Shown: positions 46,924 to 55,525 of the stretch, one piece after another
How the letters are laid out: each line of letters starts with the position of its first letter
Position numbering within the stretch: the first letter of the stretch is position 1
NCBI RefSeq assembly: GCF_016904945.1
Contig: NZ_JADIKF010000033.1
Span: forward strand, 1 to 64,000
DNA length: 64,000 nt
Direction of reading: 5' to 3'
Origin: Dyella mobilis
GTDB taxonomy: Bacteria; Pseudomonadota; Gammaproteobacteria; Xanthomonadales; Rhodanobacteraceae
Made by a program: the position numbers and the translations under genes
Notes under the pieces: model-generated
The model's database searches: none
What the model saw: the letters and a program-made list of their open reading frames with translations, nothing else
What the model was told of the DNA's origin: nothing

Positions 46924-47481
46924 CTACGGGGACGTGGAAGCCTGCGTATGCTTGAGCTCCTCGCCCCTGCTCGTGAGCCGGATTTTTCGTTCGGCATTCT
47001 GCCTGGCGTCTGCCGGCATGCAGAGCACGAGTTCTTCAAGCTGATCGACGCGGGTAATGGTCTTGAATGTCCTGTCCGCGTCTAGAAAGATCACGGCCCT
47101 CTTTTTCCGCACCAGTAATTCGATGACATTGCGAAGCGTTCCAGGGCTTTTTGTATCCCAAACCATTAGCCCTATGTCGGCTACGTCTGCCATGCGAAGG
47201 TCCTTGGCGGCAAAGAATGCCCGCGAGCTCTTGGCGTGGCGGGTAGCCACCACCTCAACGGGCCATCCCCCACGGTTGTTGCGCGGCGAATCGCCACTGC
47301 AATACACCGTGACCCGTGCGCTGCCGGCGGTGTTCAAGTACGCCTGAATCGCGGCGTCGGCGCCATCGGCATCTCCGATGACAACCTGGAAGCCCGATGC
47401 GACTATGTTGTGGATGCGCGCCTCAACGAGCGAATCGAGATGCCTGATCGTTATCGATCCCGCCATGAACACGGTCGTCAC
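46924..47481 (-). CDS. Putative SLOG-fold (nucleotide-sensor-like) protein
   Basis: 185 residues from a GTG at 47481, with GGGGA about eleven bases upstream. It begins MTTVFMAGSITIRHLDSLVEARI and continues '...GFQVVIGDADGADAAIQAYL' and 'VTVYCSGDSPRNNRGGW', then 'ADIGLMVWDTKSPGTLRNVIELL'. The layout (GS motif after strand 1, GDADGAD, then W-D-x-x-S-x-GT) looks like the Rossmann-like SLOG superfamily related to LOG and DprA, which bind nucleotide derivatives. That assignment is from pattern memory only. An ATG at 47538 is an alternative start. No partner gene of a defence system is adjacent. Confidence 0.55.
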   Translation of the reverse strand: MTTVFMAGSITIRHLDSLVEARIHNIVASGFQVVIGDADGADAAIQAYLNTAGSARVTVYCSGDSPRNNRGGWPVEVVATRHAKSSRAFFAAKDLRMADVADIGLMVWDTKSPGTLRNVIELLVRKKRAVIFLDADRTFKTITRVDQLEELVLCMPADARQNAERKIRLTSRGEELKHTQASTSP

Positions 47482-47762
47482 CTTGCTTGTCCCCACGTAA
47501 ATCGCACAACCCTTCGTCCATGGCAAATTAGAGCCCATCAGCGCGAAACGCCAGCGCTCTTCGCCAAGTGCGGGGCGAGTAGGGTTGGGGTGCGCTCGTG
47601 GTTCGTGCCTGGGCAGCGGCCCATCCGCCGGCCCTGCATCGAAACTCACAGACGGAGGACTTCCGGCACTCAAAAGCAGTCACAGGCCGGTGCATAAAGG
47701 ACTTCGAGCAGAATCCGCTGCAACGATGAACATCGGCATCTCGCTAAACGAGGGCATGCTGC

Positions 47763-48512
47763 ATGGCTGGCGTCCATCCCGAACGATTTTCTCCCAAAGC
47801 TCTGGCCAGGGTTGTCGGCATCCTGTCCCTTGTCGGCATCGTCACTGGTGCCTTCGACATCGGCTACGTAAGAAGCGCTTTGATCGTGGCCGGCAACGCT
47901 GCAGCTACTGCTCAAAATATCGCCGCACACGAAACGTTGTTTCGCCTTGGCTTCACGGCACACATCGTTTTGCTGCTATGTAACATTCCCGCCGAGGTGA
48001 TCGGCTTTATCCTCTTCAGGCGCGTCAATGTCGTCATAGCTGCCATCGCGATGAGCTGCGGCCTGATCGGTACGGCGATCGAGGGCATCGACATGCTCAA
48101 CGCCTATGTGCCGCTCAAGCTGGCTGAAGAGAGCGGTGCATTGGGCATTTTCAGCACCGGGCAGCTGCAAGCCCTTTCTTATCTTTCCCTGCAGTTGCAA
48201 GACACGGGTCTGCTCATTTCCTTCGTGTTCTACGGCTTGGACGAAATGGCCACCGGCTTCAACATTTTCCGCTCCGGCTTTCTGCCAAGGATTCTGGGAA
48301 TTCTGCTGGCGCTCGCCGGGCTCTCTTATTTCGCCGACGGTTTCATCAGCTTCGTGTCGCCTTCGCTGCAGGCACGTTTACTGCCCTATCTGCTTTTTCC
48401 CTGCCTGCCGGGCGAAGGTTCCATCGCGCTGTGGTTGGCGATCGTGGGGCTGAATGTCGAAAAGTGGCGCAGGTGGGTCGTCGATCCGCAAGTTGCGAAT
48501 TGGATTCCTTAG
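47763..48512 (+). CDS. DUF4386 family membrane protein
   Basis: 249 residues with six predicted membrane helices. 'ARVVGILSLVGIVTGAFDIGYVRSALIVAGN' at the start and 'GLDEMATGFNIFRSGFLPRILGILLALAGLSYFADGF' near residue 170 are the DUF4386 hallmarks. Function unknown. Members are common in soil bacteria, often near sensor or stress genes. The neighbouring genes are unrelated orphans, which fits an accessory segment. Confidence 0.85.
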   Translation: MAGVHPERFSPKALARVVGILSLVGIVTGAFDIGYVRSALIVAGNAAATAQNIAAHETLFRLGFTAHIVLLLCNIPAEVIGFILFRRVNVVIAAIAMSCGLIGTAIEGIDMLNAYVPLKLAEESGALGIFSTGQLQALSYLSLQLQDTGLLISFVFYGLDEMATGFNIFRSGFLPRILGILLALAGLSYFADGFISFVSPSLQARLLPYLLFPCLPGEGSIALWLAIVGLNVEKWRRWVVDPQVANWIP

Positions 48513-48539
48513 CGGAGGTAATGCGCGGATACGACGCCT

Positions 48540-49037
48540 CTAAGCGACCCGTTTCGATCGTTGCAGGAAAGAGCCCAGGATGAGAAGCACCACGCCGAAC
48601 GTGATCCCAACGTCGGCGACGTTAAAGATACCCGTCCGCAGATTGCCGACGCCCAGGTTCAAAAAGTCGAACACCTGGCCGCCGTAAATACAGCGATCAA
48701 GCAGGTTGCTGAGGCCGCCACCCAAAATGCTGGCGACGGCAATGAGTTCCATTCTCCTGAGCCGCTCTGAGCGAATCACCCAAATGAGCAGGCCGGCCAG
48801 CAGTGCTATGACGCCATAGGTAAACACCAGGTTGCGAAGCTGCAAGGGCAGGTTGGCTCCCAGGCTGAGAAAGGCGCCATGGTTATAGGAAGGAAGCAGC
48901 AGAAGGCTGCCTGCAAAAAGCGACAGCACTTCATCGGGCTTGAGCATGTCCTTGAAGAACGCCTTGCTCAGTTGATCCGCGACGATCCACGCCAGGGCAC
49001 CCAGCAACGCCCAAATTATTCTCGATTTAAAAAGCAC
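48540..49037 (-). CDS. lspA: Signal peptidase II (lipoprotein signal peptidase)
   Basis: 165 residues, four membrane helices. The conserved family elements are present: 'ADQLSKAFF' near residue 20, 'YNHGAFLSLG' near 51, the two catalytic aspartates D114 (GGLSNLLDR) and D142 (FNVADVGITFG). It cleaves the signal peptide of prolipoproteins at the inner membrane. In gammaproteobacteria the housekeeping copy usually sits between ileS and ispH. This one stands alone among orphan genes, so it may be an accessory paralogue. GTG start at 49037. Confidence 0.85.
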   Translation of the reverse strand: MLFKSRIIWALLGALAWIVADQLSKAFFKDMLKPDEVLSLFAGSLLLLPSYNHGAFLSLGANLPLQLRNLVFTYGVIALLAGLLIWVIRSERLRRMELIAVASILGGGLSNLLDRCIYGGQVFDFLNLGVGNLRTGIFNVADVGITFGVVLLILGSFLQRSKRVA

Positions 49038-49397
49038 TAAATAATCCTCAACGTGGGCCAGGTAATGCGCGAAATGCTAGAGCATTCCCATTGAATGTTT
49101 GCGCCATGATGCGCTTCGCAGACAGCAAACGGTTGTGTGAGTACAAACCCTACCTTTTTTGCGCTCCGTCTGAATCGATGCCCGCGGTTCCCAAACGCAA
49201 AACTTTCCGCTTCGTCCAATTGCCCGTGTCCATTATGTCAAGGAAATGTGATGACGAACCTTTTGCCTCGAAATAAACTGTTTATTCGGTAAATAAGGTG
49301 CGATATCACCCAGCGAAAGGCACGAGTTTTTGATGGTTTTACTGCTAAATTCACCGTGGCAATCGTGCCATTAATTTTTTTTTGGAGAGGGGGCAGT
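49038..49397. other. AT-rich divergent region between lspA and the secreted-protein gene
   Basis: 360 bp with no gene. It contains the AATAAACTGTTTATT palindrome (49272-49286) and a distant inverted repeat GGCACGA (49319-49325) / TCGTGCC (49363-49369) followed by ATTAATTTTTTT, just upstream of the secreted-protein start. The latter could work as a weak conditional terminator. The base composition is lower in GC than the surroundings. Confidence 0.45.
49272..49286. promoter_or_regulatory. 15-bp AT-rich palindrome (putative operator)
   Basis: AATAAAC-T-GTTTATT is perfectly symmetric and lies 112 bp before the start of the 49398 gene. Sites like this are typical of dimeric repressors. Which regulator binds is unknown. 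Confidence 0.45.
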
Positions 49398-49832
49398 ATG
49401 CGATTCAATGTGACCCTGCGGGCCGGGCTTGCGCTTGCCCTAGTTGTACTGTCTGGCGCGACCTTCGCGCAGACTTCTACTTCTGCACTGTCCAGTGGCC
49501 TTGGCCAGGCCTGGCCGAACGTTGCGGACCAATCCTTGAGTCCGAACTGGCATGCCTATGTTTTTACCCTTGGCGGGGTGGAATACGTTCAAATTAACGA
49601 TGTGAACGGCAACGTTCAGGGCGCGGTGGGCACGGCAGGGGGCACTCAGTTTGTCCTGCCCATGGGCGCGAACGCTCAAAACGTCATCGCTAACGCATCG
49701 GTCTCGAACGCGAGCAACGCGACGACGGTCTACCAGGACGCCAATATCACCATCTTGGCAGTTCCATCGGCGCGAGGTGTCACGCTCGAGTCGACGTGTG
49801 GCTCCAGCGTACAGTGCCAGGGCGGCCATTGA
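49398..49832 (+). CDS. Small exported protein (144 aa), unknown
   Basis: From ATG 49398 (GGAG ten to fifteen bases upstream, GGGGGC nearer) the protein has a signal peptide MRFNVTLRAGLALALVVLSGATFAQ. The mature part includes 'WHAYVFTLGGVEYVQINDVNGNVQGAVGTAGGTQFVLPMG' and ends with two cysteines (STCGSSVQCQGGH). It is Gly/Ala/Asn/Val-rich and probably a periplasmic or secreted beta-protein. A good terminator follows 18 bp later, so it is a single-gene unit. No family recognised. Confidence 0.75.
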   Translation: MRFNVTLRAGLALALVVLSGATFAQTSTSALSSGLGQAWPNVADQSLSPNWHAYVFTLGGVEYVQINDVNGNVQGAVGTAGGTQFVLPMGANAQNVIANASVSNASNATTVYQDANITILAVPSARGVTLESTCGSSVQCQGGH

Positions 49833-49850
49833 GGCCACCAGCCGCGAACG

Positions 49851-49881
49851 GAAAGGGAGCATTTCTGCTCCCTTTCTTTTT
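49851..49881 (+). terminator. Rho-independent terminator of the secreted-protein gene
   Basis: GAAAGGGAGC-ATTTCT-GCTCCCTTTC followed by five T. The stem is perfect over 10 bp. Confidence 0.9.
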
Positions 49882-49919
49882 GCCTGAAATGACAGTGTGC
49901 GGTGCCGGGGCGGCGCCAA

Positions 49920-51572
49920 TTAGCCAGCCCACAAGCGGAACGGAGAGGAGGTGCTGTGCTCCTTCTCTTTTTGCGCGGCATCTATCAGAAGCGTCGTGAT
50001 GCGTAGACTCTTGGGATTTGCGCGGACGTGCAGCTCGCCATCGAAGAGGCGGGCGTTGTCACGGAGCTGATGCAAATCAAGGCCCGTTGCCCCGAGCTTC
50101 GATGCAAGCTGATTCTGTTGGCCTTCAAGCACAAAAGAATCGTTGGCCAACCCGTCTTCCAACAAGCCTTCGACTCGAAGAGCGACGATGCGCTGTCCGT
50201 CTACGTAAGCGCCACGCAGAAGAATGCTTACGCGCGAGCAATGAAGGTTGCCGCACACATAAACGACCGCTTCGCGCGCAAGCCGATAAATCATCGTGTG
50301 CAGGCCATTACCGACTTGGGACAGACCGCGCCCAGTGACCTTGCACTGGTACGCAATGCCCATCTCATCCAGCGCACGGCCGATGTTTTCCTTGAGCGCA
50401 GCGCTCATGCCCCTGCGCCGCCAGGCGATGGGGTGCATGCTGTCGGCAAGCTTGTAGACCTTTTCTTGCGCGGTGACGGCCTGCTTGGTGAGCGTCTGGC
50501 TTTCATTCGCCGGAAGCATCAGCCGGAAACGCGACAGGAGGCGATTGCTGTTGATTTGCATCTCGCCAACTACTTGTTCCAACGTTTCCGATGCCTGGCG
50601 CATGCGAAGTTCGCTGACCAGCATGCTTTGCCGCGCCAACTGCAATGCCTGCCGTGCGTTGGTCTTTTCAACCTCGTCTGCTTGATGCATGGCGCTGATT
50701 CGCGCGCCCATGGCAAGCAGGCAAGTGATGGAGAACGCAATGATGGCCTGCACCTGGACTACGTCTGCATCGGGAATATTGCCACCCCAGCTAAAGAGCA
50801 GGCAGATGCTGGCCACCGTCATGGTTCCACCCATCACGGTTCCCCTCCAGCCATGGCGCAGAGTCAGCCAAGCTACGGGTGCAAACTCAAAGAGCGCCCA
50901 GATTGGTTTGGTGGCTTCAGCGGAGCGGTAAGTGAGCCACGAGAGGATGAGCAGGGCGGGGAGCACTACCAGTCCGGTATCAAAGAATATGGGGCTGCGA
51001 AAGAAGGTGTGCAGGCCCTTCTTCAGGGTCCCGGCCCGGTATCCCAGCTTTGCCATGATGATCCACGGCACGATCGTGAGGAGTGCGACGTAGCTGCCGA
51101 TGAGCAACGAGCCAAACAGCATCGCGTCGATGCTGTATCCCCGGTGAGGGATGAGCCAGAGCCCTGCGGCGTTATACAGACTCCAGAGGGTCGAGCAGGC
51201 AAGCGAGCATAGAATGAGCGTATTGAAGTTAATTAGGCGCTTGGTGGGGAAGAGCGCTAATTTTTCTTTGCAATACCACACCACAGGCATGGCAACCGCA
51301 GTCAGTGGGAAGGGGTATTGCAAGCTCCAGATAAACCCAAACTGGGGCTCACACTCAATTGCTTGAGGGAGCGAATACAAGCCATCCCCCAACGCGAGCG
51401 CAAACCAATAGCGGTAGGGAAAGAGGAGAAGAGCGGAAAGGCGAAGGCCTGCCGTAAGGCTCCAATGGGCATCCGATAGCGGGCGGATACAAGCGAAAAC
51501 CGCGATGTAGCCCCCAGCGACGCCAAGCTGCTTGAGCAAGGTCGGCCACGTTTCCAATTTATTCCACACCAT
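49920..51572 (-). CDS. Degenerate MASE1-type sensor kinase (probable pseudokinase)
   Basis: 550 residues from ATG 51572 (GGGGGGT shortly upstream; the longer frame starts only at TTG). The N-terminal half has about eight membrane helices and the MASE1-like segments 'LRLSALLLFPYRYWFALALGDGLY' and 'FAPVAWLTLRHGWRGTVMGGTM', parallel to the intact kinase at 56821-58428. A coiled coil and a HATPase-like C-terminal region follow. The dimerisation helix lacks the 'ELHDELGQ' phospho-acceptor histidine (it reads QVVGEMQINSNRLLSRF). The N-box equivalent is 'LAREAVVYVCGNLHCSRV' with no Glu/Asn pair, and no DxGxG loop is seen. It could modulate another kinase rather than phosphorylate. Confidence 0.75.
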   Translation of the reverse strand: MVWNKLETWPTLLKQLGVAGGYIAVFACIRPLSDAHWSLTAGLRLSALLLFPYRYWFALALGDGLYSLPQAIECEPQFGFIWSLQYPFPLTAVAMPVVWYCKEKLALFPTKRLINFNTLILCSLACSTLWSLYNAAGLWLIPHRGYSIDAMLFGSLLIGSYVALLTIVPWIIMAKLGYRAGTLKKGLHTFFRSPIFFDTGLVVLPALLILSWLTYRSAEATKPIWALFEFAPVAWLTLRHGWRGTVMGGTMTVASICLLFSWGGNIPDADVVQVQAIIAFSITCLLAMGARISAMHQADEVEKTNARQALQLARQSMLVSELRMRQASETLEQVVGEMQINSNRLLSRFRLMLPANESQTLTKQAVTAQEKVYKLADSMHPIAWRRRGMSAALKENIGRALDEMGIAYQCKVTGRGLSQVGNGLHTMIYRLAREAVVYVCGNLHCSRVSILLRGAYVDGQRIVALRVEGLLEDGLANDSFVLEGQQNQLASKLGATGLDLHQLRDNARLFDGELHVRANPKSLRITTLLIDAAQKEKEHSTSSPFRLWAG

Positions 51573-51849
51573 CCGCACACCCCCCAATCGGAATGCTTTG
51601 AAGCTATTCAAAAATGCGGGCCGTGAGCCAGGCCCTCACCGGATAAGCCCCGCCTCCCTCCAGGCGGATGGTCAATGATATCGAGTTGAGTGGGGTTTCG
51701 CGTGAAGGCGGTCTACACGTCCTTCGTCACGCTTTGGCTCGTAATAGCTTAAATACAAAGCCTTTTTGGATATGCATTCAACCCCGAGAAGTCGATCCAG
51801 CGTGAAGGCTTCGCAACGATGTGGCGCAGGCAGTGGTTCCCAGTTAAAA

Positions 51850-51883
51850 CAAAAAAGCCCCAAGCGATCGCCTGGGGCTTTTT
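51850..51883 (-). terminator. Terminator after the small Cys-rich exported protein
   Basis: AAGCCCCA / TGGGGCTT stem with a run of six A on the left and five T on the right. It can serve both strands, and the nearest transcript ending here is the minus-strand gene at 51940. Confidence 0.85.
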
Positions 51884-51939
51884 GCCATACGGCTGTTTCA
51901 CTAACTTATATTCAGCGACAGGGTCGCTCTATTTCAAAT

Positions 51940-52188
51940 TCAACGAGGTTGCATCAGGCTCTTATCGCTCTTGTTCGGCGACGTGCCGCCCAGGATCGAT
52001 CCAGCCGGAGCTTCCCCACGGCAACCTCTGTCATAGATTACGCAGGCTTGTTGGTTGCCTTGACCGCACTCCTTTGCAAGTTGAAAGCAGGTACTGACAG
52101 GCAGTTCTGCCCTGACCGGTGCCGACTGCACCATGGCACCGACGCCAACAAGCAACGCGGCCATGGGGACCGTGGAAAAGATCTTCAT
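51940..52188 (-). CDS. Small exported four-cysteine protein (82 aa)
   Basis: From ATG 52188 the protein has a signal peptide MKIFSTVPMAALLVGVGAMV ending near APVRA. The mature part has four cysteines, C34-x6-C41-x7-C49-x6-C56, within 'VSTCFQLAKECGQGNQQACVIYDRGCRGE', then a Gly/Ser/Pro tail. The spacing suggests two disulfide bonds. An AGGG element lies 10-12 bases before the start, and a terminator follows the stop. No family recognised. It might be a small periplasmic or secreted disulfide protein. Confidence 0.6.
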   Translation of the reverse strand: MKIFSTVPMAALLVGVGAMVQSAPVRAELPVSTCFQLAKECGQGNQQACVIYDRGCRGEAPAGSILGGTSPNKSDKSLMQPR

Positions 52189-52706
52189 AGATAAAAATCC
52201 CTTTATGCGTGGTCTATTACCACCCGCTTTTTCTAGTGAAGAGTAAGTGAAGATATCGTGAGGCGTAATTTTTCGTTCGACGGAGCTCTTATTTTCTCGG
52301 CACGTTTAATTTGCTTTTCAAGCGTAAATGCTGAGATGACTTTGAATGCGCGGAGGGTGATATTTATATGCCGCGATGCGCCAACGTGGCGGGATAGTCG
52401 GAAGGTGTGCAGGGCAGTCTAAATAGGCACGAGGAGTGTGGCCATCAGAGTTTCCGCCCAGGGAACTTTGCACGAAAAAGTCGAAGTTCAACGAAGAATA
52501 GATCGTTCGGATTCTCAAAGAGGTTGAGGCGAGGGCAAGAACGTGAAGGTAAGCCCTGAGCACAAACGTCCTTCAATTCAAGACTTTTAAAAAGCTGCAC
52601 GATCTTGTGGTCGGCCCACTGCTTGTATTGATCACATGCAATAACGGTTTCAGGTCGGCTTATTTTTGAGGCTATGAGGCGTCCAAGATTGCGGATCGTC
52701 AGTTGC
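52189..52706. other. 518-bp AT-richer gene-free region
   Basis: Composition is visibly lower in GC than the flanking genes, and no frame has a start plus a plausible protein. An 81-codon minus-strand frame (52318-52563) looks like random sequence. The stretch 'CCAAGATTGCGGA' near 52682 repeats a motif from the decayed region at 603-613. I see no other structure. Confidence 0.45.
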
Positions 52707-53495
52707 TCAAGTTACCCCGGGATGCTGTGTGCCGTCTTCGACCGGAATCTGGCCAGATGCCCATGCCGCAAGCTCCTCATCGTCATGCAGAACGCTCGCC
52801 AGGAATGTGTTCATCTCGAGGAAGTGCGGAGTTCCACTCGGCCGCAAAGCGTGATGGAACGATTTGCGGATCAGATCGTCGAAAGGGTAGGTGAACACCA
52901 CTTCCTCGCCCGCATTCCGGCCCAGCCGGATACGGTCCTCGCAAGCCGTTATCGAACACGAGCGATGGGTGCGACAGTTGATGGGGCGCGCCGCGTAAAG
53001 GGTGCACAGGCCCTGTTCGCCCAACAAGCCACATCGCGAACCAGGTCCGGATTTTCCGAGTGAAGGAAGTCGGTGGGCGATCTCTGCTTTTTCCGGCTCG
53101 GTGAGTTTGAGCAATTCCCTCGCAATAACGGCAGCTTCCTGCGCGCTAAGAACGATGCGCATGTGTGTACAACACGCGGAGCATCCGCCGTCATCCGGGC
53201 ATGCCGGCCTGGGATAACGGTCGCTGTCCAGCTCGTCTTTGACGATGGTATCGGCAAGGTTGAACAGGGCATGGATCTGATTGAGTGAGTCATTGTCGGG
53301 CCCGTCGCCTTCACCTGGGCCAACGATGAGGCGTGCGACGATCCTGTGCGCGCGTTCCTCAAGCAGCGGCCGGTATCGACGCATGCCTTCTTCGGATGCG
53401 CATCGCTCCTCGAGCACGGCATCGATGATTTTCGCTTCGAGCGTGTCCGGCAGTTCTTTCACGGGCGATGGATGGTCGGTATGTATCTTTTCCAT
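52707..53495 (-). CDS. YkgJ-type cysteine-cluster protein
   Basis: 262 residues. A helical N-terminal part (1-95) is followed by a cysteine cluster: 'ACPDDGGCSACCTHMRIVLS' (C-x-x-x-x-x-C-x-x-CC, near residues 98-110), 'CGLLGEQGLCTLYAARPINCRTHRSC' (near 155-180) and a further Cys in 'ITACEDR'. These are the YkgJ family marks (CxxCxxCC, putative Zn/Fe chelate). The family is widespread with no proven function. Members may be metal-carrying or modification enzymes. Monocistronic, 230 bp from ssrA. Confidence 0.85.
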   Translation of the reverse strand: MEKIHTDHPSPVKELPDTLEAKIIDAVLEERCASEEGMRRYRPLLEERAHRIVARLIVGPGEGDGPDNDSLNQIHALFNLADTIVKDELDSDRYPRPACPDDGGCSACCTHMRIVLSAQEAAVIARELLKLTEPEKAEIAHRLPSLGKSGPGSRCGLLGEQGLCTLYAARPINCRTHRSCSITACEDRIRLGRNAGEEVVFTYPFDDLIRKSFHHALRPSGTPHFLEMNTFLASVLHDDEELAAWASGQIPVEDGTQHPGVT

Positions 53496-53690
53496 TTTTA
53501 CACTTGTAGAAGGTTATAAAAAACGACATTCCTTCTGTGCCGCGACAGGGATGTTTTGTCATTGTGGCTGCCGTAAACCACCGGGTGAAGGCGATGGTTA
53601 AGTCGCTTTTTTAACTACCGATGTCCCGTTTTTTCCTTGATCCGGAGTATGCAGGTCCATGCGCTCTCCATGATCTACCCGATATCACCA

Positions 53691-53724
53691 AAAAAACGCC
53701 CGGTGATTTCTCGCCGGGCGTTTT
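53691..53724 (-). terminator. Terminator of ssrA
   Basis: CGCCCGG / CCGGGCG hairpin followed on the minus strand by a U-run (six A at 53691-53696). It lies eight bases past the tmRNA 3' end. Confidence 0.85.
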
Positions 53725-53731
53725 GCTTCAT

Positions 53732-54083
<352 letters not shown>

Positions 54084-54133
54084 GGGGAAAGAAACTGCTT
54101 TAGCTCAACGAGTATATCACTGTGCCTGGGAGT

Positions 54134-54164
54134 GAGTGGAGAGGAGGGAGAAGTAAGAGAAAGC
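54134..54164. repeat. Second copy of the purine-rich repeat seen at 27934
   Basis: GAGTGGAGAGGAGGGAGAAG then TAAGAGAAAGC matches 27 of 30 bases of 27934-27963. It lies between ssrA and the smpB stop. The complementary arm is less well preserved here. Confidence 0.6.
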
Positions 54165-54207
54165 ATCACGAGCTCTGTTCTCACCACTCGCCGCGCTCTC
54201 TTCGCTC

Positions 54208-54702
54208 TCAGGCGCTGCGGTTGTGCGAGCGCATGGTGCGCTGTTTTTCGCGCTGCCAGTCGCGTTCTTTGTCGGCATTGCGCTTGTCGTGCTCCTGCTT
54301 GCCGCGCGCCAGGCCGATTTCCACTTTCACCTTGTTGCCCTTCCAGTACATGGCGATGGGCACCAGGGTGTAGCCCTTGCGTTCCACCGCACCGATGAGC
54401 TGGTCGATTTCCTCCTTGTGCAGGAGCAGCTTGCGGGTGCGGCGGTCCACGGCCACCACGTGGGTGGAGGCGCTGATCAGTGGCGGGATGGAGGTGCCGA
54501 CCAGGAAGATTTCGCCTTTGAGCACGACGGCATAGCCGTCGCCGAAATTGATCCGGCCGGCGCGCAATGCCTTCAGCTCCCAGCCTTGCAGGGCGATACC
54601 TGCTTCATAGCGCTGGTCGATGTGGTATTCATGCCGGGCGCGCTTGTTGAGCGCGATGGTGCCGCCGGCATTTTTCTTTTCCTTGTCCTTCGCTTTTGCC
54701 AT
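54208..54702 (-). CDS. smpB: SsrA-binding protein SmpB
   Basis: 164 residues: 'GTIALNKRARHEYHIDQRYEAGIALQGWELKALRAGRINFGDGYAVV' and 'RTRKLLLHKEEIDQLIG', then the basic C-terminal tail (ARGKQEHDKRNADKERDWQRE) that enters the mRNA channel. It delivers tmRNA to stalled ribosomes. The ATG at 54702 (MAKAKDKEKKNAGGT) gives the family N-terminus. The frame open upstream overlaps ratA antisense. smpB and ssrA are in tandem, separated only by a repeat copy. Confidence 0.96.
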   Translation of the reverse strand: MAKAKDKEKKNAGGTIALNKRARHEYHIDQRYEAGIALQGWELKALRAGRINFGDGYAVVLKGEIFLVGTSIPPLISASTHVVAVDRRTRKLLLHKEEIDQLIGAVERKGYTLVPIAMYWKGNKVKVEIGLARGKQEHDKRNADKERDWQREKQRTMRSHNRSA

Positions 54703-54783
54703 GTCCGTTAAACTTTGGGCCTGTCGCCCCTGGGCAGGGTATCTGCACCTGGGCTTTAGCTGGATTCTTGTAAAGAGGCTACT

Positions 54784-55215
54784 GTGATCGAAATTCGCCG
54801 CAGCGCCCTGGTGAAATTCTCGCCGGCGCAAATGTTCGACCTGGTCAATGAGGTTGAAGCATACCCAAAGCGTTTCGCCTGGTGTGCCAGCGCCGAGGTG
54901 ATCGAGCGCGGGGAGAACATGTTGGTGGCGCGGCTGGATCTCAAGTTTGCCGGCTTTCATCACAGCTTTACTACCCGCAATACCATCGCTCGTCCGAATC
55001 GCCTGCAGGTAAGCTTGGTGAACGGGCCTTTCCGCAGCCTGGACGGGTTCTGGGATTTCATCCCGCTGGGCACCGACGGCTGCAAGGTGGCCCTGGAGCT
55101 GGATTTCGACTACGCCGGGCGGTTGGGCGGCACGGCGTTGAAGCTGGGTTTCCAGGGGCTGGCCAATCGCATGGTCGACGATTTCTGCCGCGAGGCGGAA
55201 CGTGTCTACGGATAA
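54784..55215 (+). CDS. ratA: RatA-type START-domain protein (ubiquinone-binding/ribosome association)
   Basis: 143 residues from a GTG start: 'IRRSALVKFSPAQMFDLVNEVEAYPKRFAWCASAEVIERGE' and 'GPFRSLDGFWDFIPLG' are the RatA/COQ10 START-like signature. In E. coli RatA overexpression blocks 70S formation, and the mitochondrial relative binds coenzyme Q. It overlaps ratB by 14 bp and lies head to head with smpB, an arrangement (smpB / ratA-ratB / bamE) conserved in gammaproteobacteria. Confidence 0.93.
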   Translation: MIEIRRSALVKFSPAQMFDLVNEVEAYPKRFAWCASAEVIERGENMLVARLDLKFAGFHHSFTTRNTIARPNRLQVSLVNGPFRSLDGFWDFIPLGTDGCKVALELDFDYAGRLGGTALKLGFQGLANRMVDDFCREAERVYG

Positions 55216-55498
55216 CCCCGAAACCGCCAGCACCGTTACTGTCGAGGTCGTCTACGCCACCGAGGCGCGGCATTGGCTGCGCCGGCTCTGCTTGCCCAGA
55301 GGCAGCACGGTGATGCAGGCGGTGGAGCAATCGGGCTTGTTGCAGGAACTGCCGCAGTTGGAGGTGGATCCTTCGCGCCTTGGCGTTTTTTCCCGTCGTG
55401 TGGCGCCGGACGACGCGCTGCACGATGGCGACCGGGTGGAAATCTACCGGCCGCTTACTCTGGATCCGAAGGATGCTCGCCGGCGCCGCATGCGTTAG
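55202..55498 (+). CDS. ratB: RnfH-family protein RatB
   Basis: 98 residues, ubiquitin-like fold: 'VTVEVVYATEARHWLRRLCLPRGSTVMQAVEQSGLL' and 'RVAPDDALHDGDRVEIYRPLTLDPKDARRRR' are the RnfH/RatB signature. GTG start inside ratA, so it is translationally coupled. Role unproven. It accompanies RatA and has been proposed as an antitoxin-like partner, though that is debated. Confidence 0.92.
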   Translation: MSTDNPETASTVTVEVVYATEARHWLRRLCLPRGSTVMQAVEQSGLLQELPQLEVDPSRLGVFSRRVAPDDALHDGDRVEIYRPLTLDPKDARRRRMR

Positions 55499-55525
55499 GG
55501 CCGCTCAGGCTTTCAAACCCGGCGA

